This document shows positions 42,787 to 52,771 of a stretch of DNA of 64,000 nucleotides, piece by piece (positions within the stretch are counted from its first letter, which is position 1; each line of letters begins with the position of its first letter). The position numbers were made by a program, and so were the translations under genes. Below the pieces are notes generated by a model. That model had not been told where the DNA came from. It ran no database searches and worked only from the letters and a program-made list of their open reading frames with translations. Source of the stretch: Algoriphagus halophilus. GTDB lineage: Bacteria > Bacteroidota > Bacteroidia > Cytophagales > Cyclobacteriaceae. The DNA lies in NCBI RefSeq assembly GCF_900129785.1, contig NZ_FSRC01000002.1:806001-870000 (forward strand). Reading direction: 5' to 3'.

Positions 42787-43557
42787 TTAATAAATCTCCT
42801 CTAATATCTGAGCTAATCGTACACTCGCTGCAATTAATCGTTCCTCCACAATATCCCTAGTTTCATATCCATATTCGTAGGATATCTTTTTATTTTCAGG
42901 AAGATTATAAACCATCGGTCTCAAGCTTACCGCTTCTTTCAACCAATCATCGATGGTAGCTTTTCTATATTGATTTTCCATCTCAGAAGTAATTCTTCTG
43001 CTCAACTCATCTCCTATTTCCGTGTAAGACATCGCCCACCGATCAATCATTCCAGAATCCCATACCGAATGCAAATTGGTCGGTTGGTAAAAATACTCCA
43101 ATTTAACATCGTTACCCCCCCGATCTTCACCAGTACCCACATGTAACGGTTGATGAATATCTTCAACAATATGAATTAGCATTTTTAACTTTTCTGCTTC
43201 TTCCTGAGGACTCAGGTTTCCAGCAATCAGTTCACCTTTCAATCTAAGGATTGCTTCATATGCATCGCCACCTTCTTCCTGAAGTTCAGGGTCATATTCT
43301 CCAGATTTACTGGTCAGGTAATGCCAAGAATACGCATAGTTGTAAGATCTGTCAGATTTGATTTCATCCATCCAAGTACCGCTTCTTCCCAAGCTCATGG
43401 GGCCTAGCACTTGCTCAACTTTCTTTCGAGTTGAGTTTTTCAACTGCATATTAGCCATATAGCCTATCAAATAATGGCCAAGTTGTCCCCAGGCGAAAAC
43501 CTGTGACCCCATCATTGACATGATCAGGGTCAAGATGATAGATTTGATGAATTTCAT
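42787..43557 (-). CDS. Secreted S1/P1-type nuclease
   Basis: A 256-residue zinc nuclease exported by a signal peptide ending QVFA, which leaves the obligatory N-terminal Trp (AWGQLGH). Zinc ligands appear in GHYLIGYMA, MDEIKSD, SWHYL, IVEDIHQPLHVG, GGNDVK and NLHSVWDSGM. The family hydrolyses single-stranded nucleic acid and 3-prime nucleotides, giving phosphate and nucleosides from extracellular DNA or RNA. Length and motif order are regular. Confidence 0.88.
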   Translation of the reverse strand: MKFIKSIILTLIMSMMGSQVFAWGQLGHYLIGYMANMQLKNSTRKKVEQVLGPMSLGRSGTWMDEIKSDRSYNYAYSWHYLTSKSGEYDPELQEEGGDAYEAILRLKGELIAGNLSPQEEAEKLKMLIHIVEDIHQPLHVGTGEDRGGNDVKLEYFYQPTNLHSVWDSGMIDRWAMSYTEIGDELSRRITSEMENQYRKATIDDWLKEAVSLRPMVYNLPENKKISYEYGYETRDIVEERLIAASVRLAQILEEIY

Positions 43558-43615
43558 ACCAATAAATTTAGTCCTAAATCTAAGGGGAAAATAAAAAGAA
43601 GAGGTAAACTGAATA

Positions 43616-44806
43616 TTAAGAATTTTGCAATTCTGAAACTGCCAACCAAGCCATCAAACCTGCACCAATTTCCAAGGCATCTTCTTCAATGTCAAAAGTT
43701 GGAGTGTGAACTCCAGAAGTGATCCCTTTTGCCTCATTTCTGGTTCCTAATCTATAAAAACAACCGTTGATCTCTTGAGAGTAATAGGCGAAATCCTCTG
43801 CAGCCATCCAGATATCCAAATCCAATACATTTTCCTTTCCTAAGTATTCAATGGCAGCTTGCTGTGACCTATCTGTTAATTCTGGATCATTTTTTAAAAA
43901 TGGATATCCCTTTCGGATTTCGAAATCCAGTTCTCCTCCCATCCCTTCTACAATCCCATGAGCGATCTGAAGCATTTTTCCATGTGCTTTCGCCCGCCAT
44001 TCTTCATTGAGCGTTCTGAACGTTCCCTGAATCTTTACTTCATTTGGAATCACATTCGTGGCTCCTAAGGCTTCAAATCGTCCAAAAGAAAGAACTGATG
44101 GGATTTTAGGACTAGCCGCTCTACTCACCACTTGTTGTAAAGCCACAATCATATGAGAAGCAATCAATACTGGGTCAATCAAGGTTTCAGGCATAGCTCC
44201 ATGCCCTCCTTTTCCTTTGACAGTGACATAGATTTCGTCGGCACTAGCCATGTAAATTCCTTTTCTGAAACCTACTTTACCGGCATCAATAAAAGGCATC
44301 ACATGCTGGCCAATAATTCCGGCAGGTCTTGGATCCTCTAGAACTTTATCTTTGATCATTAATGAAGCTCCACCAGGTACTACCTCTTCTCCTGGTTGAA
44401 AAATCAATTTGATGGATCCTTCAAAGTCGTCTTTAACTTCATTGAGGATTTTAGCTGCTCCCAATAAAGAAGCCGTATGTGCATCATGCCCACAGGCATG
44501 CATTACCCCAACATTTTTGGATTTATAAGGTACATCATTAGCTTCTATGATCGGCAAGGCATCCATATCTGCTCGAAGTGCCACTACTTTTTTGTTTGGA
44601 TTTTTACCTTCGATCAAAGCTGACCAGCCTGTGGTAGCTTTTTTATCAATCTTGGTAATCCCTAAACCCTTGAGCTTTTCTTCCACAAAAGCAGAGGTCT
44701 TAAACTCGGCATAGGATAGTTCTGGATTGGCATGCAGATGTCTGCGGTTCGCAATAACTTCTTCTTTATAGGCCTTGGCCAGTGACTTAATTTTGTCCTT
44801 CAGCAT
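43616..44806 (-). CDS. M20D amidohydrolase (N-acyl amino acid hydrolase type)
   Basis: A 396-residue metallohydrolase. NRRHLHANPELSYAEFKT, ALRADMDALPI, MHACGHDAHTASLLGAAKIL, FQPGEEVVPGGASLMIKDKV and TPTFDIEED are the M20D motifs found in hippurate, N-acetyl-amino acid and IAA-conjugate hydrolases. The cysteine of MHACGHD and the following histidines bind the metals. It overlaps the SPOR lipoprotein gene upstream by 20 bases on the same strand, so coexpression is likely. Exact substrate not determined. Confidence 0.87.
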   Translation of the reverse strand: MLKDKIKSLAKAYKEEVIANRRHLHANPELSYAEFKTSAFVEEKLKGLGITKIDKKATTGWSALIEGKNPNKKVVALRADMDALPIIEANDVPYKSKNVGVMHACGHDAHTASLLGAAKILNEVKDDFEGSIKLIFQPGEEVVPGGASLMIKDKVLEDPRPAGIIGQHVMPFIDAGKVGFRKGIYMASADEIYVTVKGKGGHGAMPETLIDPVLIASHMIVALQQVVSRAASPKIPSVLSFGRFEALGATNVIPNEVKIQGTFRTLNEEWRAKAHGKMLQIAHGIVEGMGGELDFEIRKGYPFLKNDPELTDRSQQAAIEYLGKENVLDLDIWMAAEDFAYYSQEINGCFYRLGTRNEAKGITSGVHTPTFDIEEDALEIGAGLMAWLAVSELQNS

Positions 44807-45329
44807 TCGAATCTAAGATTTCAGGGGCTTCATATTCTTTTCTCTGAAATCTATCCTGAATAATTCTTGCAGTAGGAAACTGAGATTTGATCAGTGAAAA
44901 GCTCTTATGAGCCTCTATTTTATAATTAAACTTACCCACCTTTACCAAATAGCGGGGTTCTTGGTATTGCATTTCAGCCTTTATATCAGGAAAATATTCC
45001 TTCAATTCATCTTGTGTCTCAAATGCTTTTGTTCGGTCAATTCCAGAGTAAACCAATACCGAATACCCATTAAAATAAGGCTCAGTAATATTTCTATCAT
45101 AGATTTCTTGAATCTTCTGGTCTAACTCTCCATCCACCGTTTTCACGGAAGTATTGGCATTGGCATTGGATTGAGCTGCCAATTCAGCTTCATAATTAGG
45201 GTATACAGGCAATGAACTCGTCAGATTTTCTTGGTAAGAAGCATAAGCAGAGGCACCACCAGAAGCGGACTTACTGGAATTACAACCTACTACAATGACT
45301 ACTAATCCGAGAACCCAAACTGCTTTCAT
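44787..45329 (-). CDS. SPOR-domain lipoprotein
   Basis: A 180-residue lipoprotein (VVGC, Cys16) with a Ser/Ala/Gly-rich linker and a C-terminal SPOR-like domain (YSVLVYSGIDRTKAFETQDELKEYFPDIKAEMQYQEPRYLVKVGKF in part). SPOR domains bind denuded septal peptidoglycan. The ATG at 45329 begins the lipoprotein signal; an upstream start at 45359 would precede it by 10 residues. It lies 11 bases downstream of secA and may be cotranscribed with it. Confidence 0.75.
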   Translation of the reverse strand: MKAVWVLGLVVIVVGCNSSKSASGGASAYASYQENLTSSLPVYPNYEAELAAQSNANANTSVKTVDGELDQKIQEIYDRNITEPYFNGYSVLVYSGIDRTKAFETQDELKEYFPDIKAEMQYQEPRYLVKVGKFNYKIEAHKSFSLIKSQFPTARIIQDRFQRKEYEAPEILDSNAEGQN

Positions 45330-45340
45330 AATCTGTTTCT

Positions 45341-48300
45341 TTAATCGATAATAATACACTTACCTTCCTGAATATCCTGCTCGACGCTTTTATATTTCAC
45401 ATCTGATTTGGTAGTTCCATTGGTATATTGAACATTCACCCGATCATTTCTTCCATAAGCTTTGTCAGACTTTCTTGGAGCAACTACTTGAGGAGCTGGT
45501 CTTCCTGCACTTGCCGCTGCAGCAGCAGCTCTATTTGCACCTGGATTCAAGGTACTGGAAACTTCTGCTTTGCTAGCTTGTCCCTGTGGCTCTGCCGCTC
45601 CAGGAGGCTGCGCCGCATTCACTTGACTAGGGTCTTGTTTTGGTAAATCCGCTCTTGAAATGAATGAAATCACATCTTCATTCAATTTACCGATGAACCG
45701 CTTGAACATTTCAAATGCTTCAAACTTATAAATCAATAACGGATCTTTTTGCTCATACACTGCATTCTGAACTGACTGCTTCAAGTCATCCATATCTCGC
45801 AGATGCTCTTTCCAGTTTTGATCAATGATCGCCAAGGTCACGTTCTTTTCAATGGATCGGATCAATTCACGACCTTCACTATTGATCATTCCTTCAAGAT
45901 TTACGACTACTCCAATCTGCTTGATGCCATCAGAAATCGGAACCATGATGTCTTTCACGGTAGCTCCTCTTTCTTCCTGAACCTTCTTGAAGATTGGGAG
46001 CGCAGTGCTCATGATCAACTCATTCTTTTTCTGGTAATTATCAAAGGCCGCTTCATACAACTCTTGAGTCAAAGTTGCGGAATCCTTAGATTTCAAATCA
46101 CTTTCAGAAATCTGATAATCCAAGCCTAAAGACGTAAAGACATTCAATCTCAAATCTTCAGGATCACCAGTAGATTTTCCCATTTCGATGTTGCTTTCGC
46201 ATACATCATACATGATATTCAATATATCTAACTCCAGACGGTCTCCTTTTAGTGCATTTCTTCTTCTTTTATACACTACTTCACGCTGTGAGTTCATCAC
46301 ATCATCATACTCTAGCAACCTCTTTCTGGTACCAAAGTTGTTTTCTTCAACTTTCGTTTGAGCACGCTCAATGGATTTGGTAATCATGCTATGTTGAATT
46401 ACCTCTCCTTCTTCAAGCCCCATTCGATCCATTAACTTGGCAATTCGATCCGAGCCAAATAGACGCATTAAGCTATCTTCCAGAGAAACAAAGAATTGAG
46501 AAGAACCCACATCACCTTGACGTCCAGCACGACCTCTCAACTGTCTATCGACCCGTCTGGATTCGTGTCTTTCGGTACCTATAATGGCTAAACCTCCTGC
46601 TTTTTTAGATTCATCCGAAAGTTTAATATCAGTACCACGACCTGCCATGTTGGTAGCAATGGTTACGGTTCCTGCTTGACCCGCAGCAGCAACTACATCT
46701 GCTTCCTTCGCGTGTTGCTTCGCATTCAATACCTGATGAGGTATTTTCTTCAGAGTAAGCATTCTACTTAGCACCTCTGAAATTTCCACTGAAGTTGTAC
46801 CCACCAACACAGGTCTTCCTGCTGCTACCAATTCATTGATTTCATCTACAACCGCATTGAATTTCTCACGGACGGTTTTATAAACTTTATCTTCTCTATC
46901 TGAACGTTGGATTACTCTGTTGGTAGGAATAACTACCACGTCCAATTTATAAATCTCCCAGAATTCCCCAGCTTCAGTTTCTGCTGTACCAGTCATACCA
47001 GCCAACTTATGGTACATTCTGAAATAGTTCTGTAAGGTAATCGTCGCGTAAGTTTGAGTGGCATCCTCCACCTTCACGTTTTCCTTCGCTTCTATCGCCT
47101 GGTGTAAGCCATCGGAATATCTTCTACCCTCCATGACACGACCTGTTTGCTCATCCACGATCTTCACTTTTCCATCCACAATGATGTACTCTGTGTCTCG
47201 TTCAAACATACAATAGGCCTTTAGCAATTGATTTACTGTATGAATACGTTGGGCTTTTACTCCATAGTCTTTGATGACTTCTTCTTTTCGAACCAACTTC
47301 TCTTTATCATCCAAGGAATCATCTTTTTCCAAGTCTGCGATTACTACACCGATATCCGGCAAAATGAAAAACTCTGCATTTTCATTCTTGGTAGTCATCG
47401 TATCTATCCCACGATCCGTCAAATCAACCACATTGGTTTTTTCATCAATCGTAAACAATAATGGCTCATCTGCCTCAGGCATGTTTCGCTTATTGTCCTG
47501 TAGGTAGTAGTTTTCTGTTTTTTGAAGAATTACCCGAATACCTGGCTCAGAAAGGTATTTGATCAATGGCTTGTATTTAGGCATCCCTCTGAAGGCTCTA
47601 AATAATGCCAATCCCCCTTCTTTTTCATTGCCTTCTGCCAATAATTTCTTAGCAGAGGTAAGGTACCCTTGAACTAATTTTCTTTGTTCGTCCACCAAAG
47701 TGGCCACACGAGGTTTCATGTCATCAAACTCATGCACATCGCCTTTTGGTACAGGACCGGAAATAATCAATGGAGTCCTTGCATCATCAATCAATACGGA
47801 ATCGACCTCATCGACCATGGCAAAATGATGCTTGCCTTGAACTAAGTCTCCGCCATCACGAGCCATGTTGTCACGTAAATAGTCAAATCCAAATTCGTTA
47901 TTGGTACCATACACGATATCACATGCATAGGCTTTCTTTCTTCCAGCTGAATTCGGTTGGTATTTATCAATGCAGTCTACAGACAACCCATGGAATTCAA
48001 AAAGTGGAGCATTCCATTCGGAGTCACGTTTCGCCAGATAATCATTGACTGTTACAATGTGAACTCCTCTTCCTGCCAAGGCATTAAGGTACGCAGGAAG
48101 TGTGGAAACCAAGGTTTTACCCTCTCCAGTAGCCATCTCTGCAATTTTACCACTATGTAAAACCATCCCACCGATTAGCTGAACATCGTAGTGGACCATA
48201 TCCCAAACTACTTCGTTACCTGCTGCCAACCAAGTGTTGTGCCAGATGGCATGATCTCCATCGATTTCTACATTTTGCTTGCGCGCAGCCAGTTCACGGT

Positions 48301-48718
48301 CATTTAAGTTGGCTGTAACTTTCAGCTGCTTATTTTCTTTGAATCTTCTTGCGGTCTCTTTCACTACCGCAAACGCCGTAGGCATTACCTCCAATAGCAC
48401 CTCTTCCAAAGATTCATCCCGCTGCTTTTCCAGTTGATCAATTTCGTTGAAAAGTTGATCCTTTTGATGAATTGCATTCGCAGGAAGTTCATTGATTTTA
48501 ATTCTTATCTCTCCAATGCTATCGTCGATTGTTTTGAGTTTAGCATCAATGATACCTTTGATTTCAGCAGTCTTTGCCCGCAACTCATCGTCACTGAGGG
48601 AAGCAAAGCTTTTAAAGATCTTATTGATCTCTTCTACTTTTGGGGTTAATTCTTTAATATCTCTATCGGACTTAGTACCGAATACTTTCGCGAGTCCTTT
48701 GGCAATTAATTCTAACAT
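45341..48718 (-). CDS. secA: Preprotein translocase ATPase SecA
   Basis: A 1125-residue motor of the Sec export pathway. Walker A in MATGEGKTLV, DEVDSVLIDDARTPLIISG, the preprotein cross-linking domain, TNMAGRGTDIKL, and QLRGRAGRQGD are all present. The long size is typical of Bacteroidota SecA. The tail contains a low-complexity Ala/Pro/Gln linker from about residue 1045 (AAAAAASAGRPAPQ) and ends without the Cys-rich zinc SecB-binding motif of E. coli SecA. Essential, housekeeping. Confidence 0.96.
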   Translation of the reverse strand: MLELIAKGLAKVFGTKSDRDIKELTPKVEEINKIFKSFASLSDDELRAKTAEIKGIIDAKLKTIDDSIGEIRIKINELPANAIHQKDQLFNEIDQLEKQRDESLEEVLLEVMPTAFAVVKETARRFKENKQLKVTANLNDRELAARKQNVEIDGDHAIWHNTWLAAGNEVVWDMVHYDVQLIGGMVLHSGKIAEMATGEGKTLVSTLPAYLNALAGRGVHIVTVNDYLAKRDSEWNAPLFEFHGLSVDCIDKYQPNSAGRKKAYACDIVYGTNNEFGFDYLRDNMARDGGDLVQGKHHFAMVDEVDSVLIDDARTPLIISGPVPKGDVHEFDDMKPRVATLVDEQRKLVQGYLTSAKKLLAEGNEKEGGLALFRAFRGMPKYKPLIKYLSEPGIRVILQKTENYYLQDNKRNMPEADEPLLFTIDEKTNVVDLTDRGIDTMTTKNENAEFFILPDIGVVIADLEKDDSLDDKEKLVRKEEVIKDYGVKAQRIHTVNQLLKAYCMFERDTEYIIVDGKVKIVDEQTGRVMEGRRYSDGLHQAIEAKENVKVEDATQTYATITLQNYFRMYHKLAGMTGTAETEAGEFWEIYKLDVVVIPTNRVIQRSDREDKVYKTVREKFNAVVDEINELVAAGRPVLVGTTSVEISEVLSRMLTLKKIPHQVLNAKQHAKEADVVAAAGQAGTVTIATNMAGRGTDIKLSDESKKAGGLAIIGTERHESRRVDRQLRGRAGRQGDVGSSQFFVSLEDSLMRLFGSDRIAKLMDRMGLEEGEVIQHSMITKSIERAQTKVEENNFGTRKRLLEYDDVMNSQREVVYKRRRNALKGDRLELDILNIMYDVCESNIEMGKSTGDPEDLRLNVFTSLGLDYQISESDLKSKDSATLTQELYEAAFDNYQKKNELIMSTALPIFKKVQEERGATVKDIMVPISDGIKQIGVVVNLEGMINSEGRELIRSIEKNVTLAIIDQNWKEHLRDMDDLKQSVQNAVYEQKDPLLIYKFEAFEMFKRFIGKLNEDVISFISRADLPKQDPSQVNAAQPPGAAEPQGQASKAEVSSTLNPGANRAAAAAASAGRPAPQVVAPRKSDKAYGRNDRVNVQYTNGTTKSDVKYKSVEQDIQEGKCIIID

Positions 48719-48816
48719 GTCGAGTGAATGTGATTCTCAAATCGGGCTCTAAAATTAAGCCCTTTTTATTACAATTGATAATGATATCCAGTTAGTACTG
48801 AATGATCCTTTTTCTC

Positions 48817-49590
48817 CTAAATTTTAATTGTTCCGCTAAACACTTGCTCTGCAGGACCGATTAACCAAATATCGGAAAATCCTCCTGATGGCTTTGAGGT
48901 AAATTTAACGGATAACTTCCCACCAAGGGTATTAATTTTTATTTCAGCGGCTGGAAGATCCTTTCCATAGACCAACGCAGCAGCAGTCACTCCAGTCCCG
49001 CAAGAAAGGGTTTCATTTTCTACACCCCGTTCATAGGTTCTTACGAATATCTCATCTTCGGAAATTGCCTCCACAAAGTTGACATTGGTACCTCCGGGAG
49101 CATAAGTGGAACTGTATCTCACTTCTTTACCTTCAGCAAAAACTGGATAATCAGAAACCGCTTTTACTAAACGAATATGATGAGGGGAACCGGTATTGAC
49201 GAAATAATCCTGCTCTTTGGATTCAATGCCGCTCACATCTCCCATTAATAATTGGACTAAACCGTCTTTGATTACCGCATCATGGGCACCATCAATCGCA
49301 AGAAAATGAGTCTTGGAGGTTACGATTCCCAAAAATGCAGAAAAAGCAACAGCACAACGTGCTCCATTCCCACACATACTCTGCGACCCATCGGCATTGA
49401 AATAAATCATTTCAAAATCATAATCTGGATGATTCCGAATCAAAATCAATCCATCGGCTCCTATTCCAAACTTACGGTCGCATAACTTTGAAACCAGCTC
49501 CAAATCAGAAACATCAAATGACTCAGAACGATCATCGATCATTACAAAATCATTTCCTGTTCCTTGATATTTATAAAAGGTAATTTCCAT
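48817..49590 (-). CDS. dapF: Diaminopimelate epimerase DapF
   Basis: A 257-residue epimerase converting LL- to meso-diaminopimelate for lysine and peptidoglycan. [13 protein letters not shown], the catalytic-cysteine blocks MCGNGARC and [11 protein letters not shown], and TYERGVE are conserved. It is followed by secA on the same strand, 98 bases away. Standard length. Confidence 0.95.
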   Translation of the reverse strand: MEITFYKYQGTGNDFVMIDDRSESFDVSDLELVSKLCDRKFGIGADGLILIRNHPDYDFEMIYFNADGSQSMCGNGARCAVAFSAFLGIVTSKTHFLAIDGAHDAVIKDGLVQLLMGDVSGIESKEQDYFVNTGSPHHIRLVKAVSDYPVFAEGKEVRYSSTYAPGGTNVNFVEAISEDEIFVRTYERGVENETLSCGTGVTAAALVYGKDLPAAEIKINTLGGKLSVKFTSKPSGGFSDIWLIGPAEQVFSGTIKI

Positions 49591-49669
49591 GGAATTATAA
49601 TTCTAGCAACTTGGTTCAAAAATTCAACCAACTGCCATATAGATTGCAAACTTAATCAACTTGTCACAA

Positions 49670-49690
49670 AATCAGACTTATTGTCTGATT
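49670..49690. other. Short palindrome upstream of dapF
   Basis: 8-bp arms AATCAGAC (49670-49677) / GTCTGATT (49683-49690), 5-base centre, in the 261-base divergent region between dapF and the pyrophosphohydrolase gene. Could be an operator or a hairpin; no partner copy was noticed. Confidence 0.4.
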
Positions 49691-49851
49691 CTCAATTTCA
49701 AAAACGGCAGAAATAGCACTAGTACACAGCCCATTTCGAATATATAAGGGCTATTTCCATGCAGTTTATCTATTTGCAGGAATAAAAGCTTTTTCTAAGA
49801 CCGGTAATTCCAGTCTTTTTCATTTATTTCGAACAATCATTAAAATAAAAC

Positions 49852-50319
49852 ATGCAAGATCCAAAGTCACTTACCTCAGTCGCTTTATTTCACGAGACAT
49901 TCAAACATCCAGTTTTAGCTGAACCTACCATTCCTTCCGATACACGCTGTAATCTCCGTGTTTCCTTATTGGCAGAAGAGCTAAGAGAATTGGAAGAAGC
50001 GATTGAAAACAAAGACCTGGTTGAAATTGCCGATGCTCTTTGTGATTTACAATACGTATTATCCGGTGCCATCCTAGAGTTTGGGTTAGGTGAAAAATTC
50101 AAAACCCTATTTGATGAGGTTCAGCGCTCCAATATGAGTAAAGCTTGTAAATCAGAAGAAGAAGCGAAAGCTACCGTCGCACATTATGAAGCAAAGGGAA
50201 CTCCTTGCTTTTATGAAAAAGAAGGGGATTTGTATCTAGTGTTCAGAGAAGGGGATCATAAAACCCTCAAATCCGTCAACTATTCTCCTGCAGACTTAGC
50301 CGGTATCCTCAATAAATAA
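49852..50319 (+). CDS. Nucleotide pyrophosphohydrolase-like protein (MazG/PRA-PH superfamily)
   Basis: A 155-residue cytoplasmic protein of the all-alpha NTP pyrophosphatase superfamily. The metal-binding pattern is LAEELRELEEAIENKDLVEIADALCDLQYV. The helices around residues 35-80 are the core; the C-terminal 60 residues contain HYEAKGTPCFYEKEGD, a segment shared by related Bacteroidota proteins. It probably hydrolyses a non-canonical or modified nucleoside triphosphate. Its stop is one base from the convergent mscS-like gene. Confidence 0.8.
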   Translation: MQDPKSLTSVALFHETFKHPVLAEPTIPSDTRCNLRVSLLAEELRELEEAIENKDLVEIADALCDLQYVLSGAILEFGLGEKFKTLFDEVQRSNMSKACKSEEEAKATVAHYEAKGTPCFYEKEGDLYLVFREGDHKTLKSVNYSPADLAGILNK

Positions 50320-50320
50320 A

Positions 50321-51172
50321 TTAAGAAGTCTTCAGGCTTTTGCCCTGATGATTTTTCAACTCAATGATCTTGGCCGGCATATTATAGCCGGCCTTTTCTA
50401 ATACTGTCAATACCTTAATGATTGCATTACTTTTTACTACTGCATCAGAAATAGAACGCTCAAAGGTATCTACCCAAAATGTTACTTGGATATTTAAGGT
50501 ACTTTCTGCTAAATCAACCACCCAAACATTTGGGGATTTAACTCCCTGCAAGACACCTGGAACAAGGATAATGGAAGATTGAATCAATTCAACTGCCCCT
50601 TGATAATCGGATCCATAATCCAGACCAATGATAAAATCATATCGAAGGAATCCATCAATGGTAAAATTGGTCAATGGGTTTTTTAGAATGACTCCATTCG
50701 GAATAAATACATCTTTTCCATCTGCCGTTTTAATTTGAGTATCTCTCAGGTTAAGGGTAAGTACCTGTCCCCTCATCCCAATGATATCTACCAAATCGCC
50801 CACGCGAAAAGGTCTTTTGAAGGCGAGTATAATCCCAGCTAAAAAATTTTCCCCAATATCTTTCAAGGCAAAGCCAATGATAAAAGCGGAAATTCCTGCT
50901 CCTGCCAATAAGCCTGAGACCACTCCGGATAAACCGATGATTCTAAGGACGATCAACAGACCTGCCAAGATAACCAAAGCACTGGCAATCCCAGCAAGAA
51001 AATTTGCCAATAAATCATCGTCCATTCGCTTAATTAAACGAACCCTAAGAAAGGTTTTAGATTTTCTAGCGAAAAAAACAAATAATAAAAAGACGCCTAA
51101 AGCCACACCAGCAACGAGCAATCCGTTTTTGAGGGTAGGCCAATCAGTAGCAAAAAATTCCAATTCCTTCAT
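50321..51172 (-). CDS. Small-conductance mechanosensitive channel (MscS family)
   Basis: A 283-residue membrane channel. Three helices precede the pore-lining TM3 (SGVVSGLLAGAGISAFIIGFALKDIGENFLAGI). The cytoplasmic beta domain starts with RPFRVGDLVDIIGMRGQV and contains FIPNGVILKNPLTN. ATG 51172 is chosen; 51187 is a TTG. It releases osmolytes on hypo-osmotic shock. It lies just downstream of the glycine-betaine gene betB on the same strand, a plausible osmotic pairing, though an independent transcript is possible. Confidence 0.87.
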   Translation of the reverse strand: MKELEFFATDWPTLKNGLLVAGVALGVFLLFVFFARKSKTFLRVRLIKRMDDDLLANFLAGIASALVILAGLLIVLRIIGLSGVVSGLLAGAGISAFIIGFALKDIGENFLAGIILAFKRPFRVGDLVDIIGMRGQVLTLNLRDTQIKTADGKDVFIPNGVILKNPLTNFTIDGFLRYDFIIGLDYGSDYQGAVELIQSSIILVPGVLQGVKSPNVWVVDLAESTLNIQVTFWVDTFERSISDAVVKSNAIIKVLTVLEKAGYNMPAKIIELKNHQGKSLKTS

Positions 51173-51249
51173 TGCTGTAAAATACAAAAAGTCATTCAGA
51201 TTAGCGTTTTCTGCTCAATCAATGTAGAAATAAGGCGGCCTTTCTTGTA

Positions 51250-52701
51250 TTAAAAGGGATTACCAAGGTCTTTCATTGCCACATACACGGTTTTCAATTG
51301 GGAATAATGCTCGATGGCTGCCAAGCCATTTTCCCTTCCAATCCCAGATTGTTTATAGCCCCCAAATGGGATTTCAACAGGATTGATATTGTAAGTATTA
51401 ATCCAACACATCCCTGCTTGAAGTCCTGCTACCATACGGTGGGCTCTTCGCAAATCATTGGTATAGACGCCTGCAGCTAAACCAAACTCGGTATCATTGG
51501 CACGTTGTAAAACCTCTGACTCCTCTTTGAAAGTCAAGATAGTCATGACTGGACCAAAAATTTCCTCTTGAACGATCTCGCAATCATCCACTTTGCTTTC
51601 AAAAATGGTAGGTTCTATGAAATAACCTCCTTCACAACCTAGAACCTTGATTTGCTTTCCACCATAGATTAATTCCGCTCCTTGCTTTTTGCCCAAATCA
51701 ATGTAGCCCATGACTTTTTCAAAATGGGTTTTATTGATTAGTGCACCTATTTGGGTTTCTGGGTCTGATGGGTTCCCCACTTTGAGCTGTTTCGCCTTTT
51801 CGACAAGGGTCGCTATAAATTTTTCGCGGATAGTTTCATGCACAAAAACGCGAGTTCCATTGCTGCATATTTCTCCTTGAGTGTAAAAATTGCCAAGCAT
51901 GGCTCCGTTTACCGCTTCATCAATATCGGCATCTTCAAAAATAATTATGGGTGATTTACCTCCTAATTCCAAGGTAACATGCTTCAAGGTAGCAGCAGAA
52001 GCTGCCATGACCTTTTTACCCGTTCCTACTTCTCCGGTAATAGAAACCTTGGCAATTGCTGGATGGGCAGTCATCATTTGACCTACCTCTCCATCGCCTT
52101 GGATCACGTTGAAAACTCCATCTGGCATTCCTGCTTCTTTGAAAACATCTCCCAATAGATAAGCAGATAACGGAGTCAGTTCAGCAGGTTTAAAAATCAT
52201 AACGTTCCCACAAGCTAAAGCAGGTGCTGCTTTCCAGCAAGCGATTTGGATAGGATAGTTCCATGCTCCAATACCGGCACAAATCCCCAACGGTTCTCTT
52301 TTGGTGTAGGCAAAATCTCCTCCCAATTCAAAATGCTCTCCATGTAAAGTAGGCGCTAACCCTGCATAATATTCCAAACAATCTGCTCCGGAAATTACAT
52401 CTACCGCCACTGCTTCTTTAAGGGGTTTACCAGAATCCTGAGATTCCAACAGAGCTAATTCCTCATTTTTCTCACGTAACAAGGCAGAAGCTTTATGTAA
52501 AATTCTCCCTCTCTCAGTGGGAGACATGGCAGACCATACTTTGAAACCTCTTTTCGCGGACTCGATTGCTTTTTCAAAATCTTCCAAAGAAGCACTGGTG
52601 ACTTGATGGGTTTTTTGACCGGTGGCAGGATTGAAGTTATCAAAGCTCTTACCTGTTCCGTTGACTGACTTATTATCTATATATAATGGGATGGTTTGCA
52701 T
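51250..52701 (-). CDS. betB: Betaine-aldehyde dehydrogenase
   Basis: A 483-residue NAD(P)-dependent aldehyde dehydrogenase oxidising betaine aldehyde to glycine betaine. Catalytic Glu245 (ELGGKSP) and Cys279 (GEICSNGTRVFV). LEYYAGLAP, YTKREPLGICAGIGAWNYPIQI and CWINTYNINPVEIPFGGYKQSGIGRENG run parallel to E. coli BetB over the full length. ATG 52701 matches the family start; the longer frame from 52767 would begin inside the operator. A Bacteroidota promoter and a palindrome identical to that near tetR lie upstream. It is unlinked (about 31 kb) to betA. Confidence 0.88.
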   Translation of the reverse strand: MQTIPLYIDNKSVNGTGKSFDNFNPATGQKTHQVTSASLEDFEKAIESAKRGFKVWSAMSPTERGRILHKASALLREKNEELALLESQDSGKPLKEAVAVDVISGADCLEYYAGLAPTLHGEHFELGGDFAYTKREPLGICAGIGAWNYPIQIACWKAAPALACGNVMIFKPAELTPLSAYLLGDVFKEAGMPDGVFNVIQGDGEVGQMMTAHPAIAKVSITGEVGTGKKVMAASAATLKHVTLELGGKSPIIIFEDADIDEAVNGAMLGNFYTQGEICSNGTRVFVHETIREKFIATLVEKAKQLKVGNPSDPETQIGALINKTHFEKVMGYIDLGKKQGAELIYGGKQIKVLGCEGGYFIEPTIFESKVDDCEIVQEEIFGPVMTILTFKEESEVLQRANDTEFGLAAGVYTNDLRRAHRMVAGLQAGMCWINTYNINPVEIPFGGYKQSGIGRENGLAAIEHYSQLKTVYVAMKDLGNPF

Positions 52702-52755
52702 TTTTGGAGATTTAATGGCCTTTTGGGATCGTTTTTCGTGAAACAAAGGTAAAAG

Positions 52756-52771
52756 TTGAATGGTCATTCAA
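52756..52771. promoter_or_regulatory. Palindromic operator upstream of betB
   Basis: TTGAATGGTCATTCAA, 7-bp arms and a 2-base centre. It is the exact reverse complement of the core of the site at 28439-28454. It covers the end of the -7 box and the expected transcription start, a repressing position, 55 bases upstream of the ATG. Confidence 0.85.
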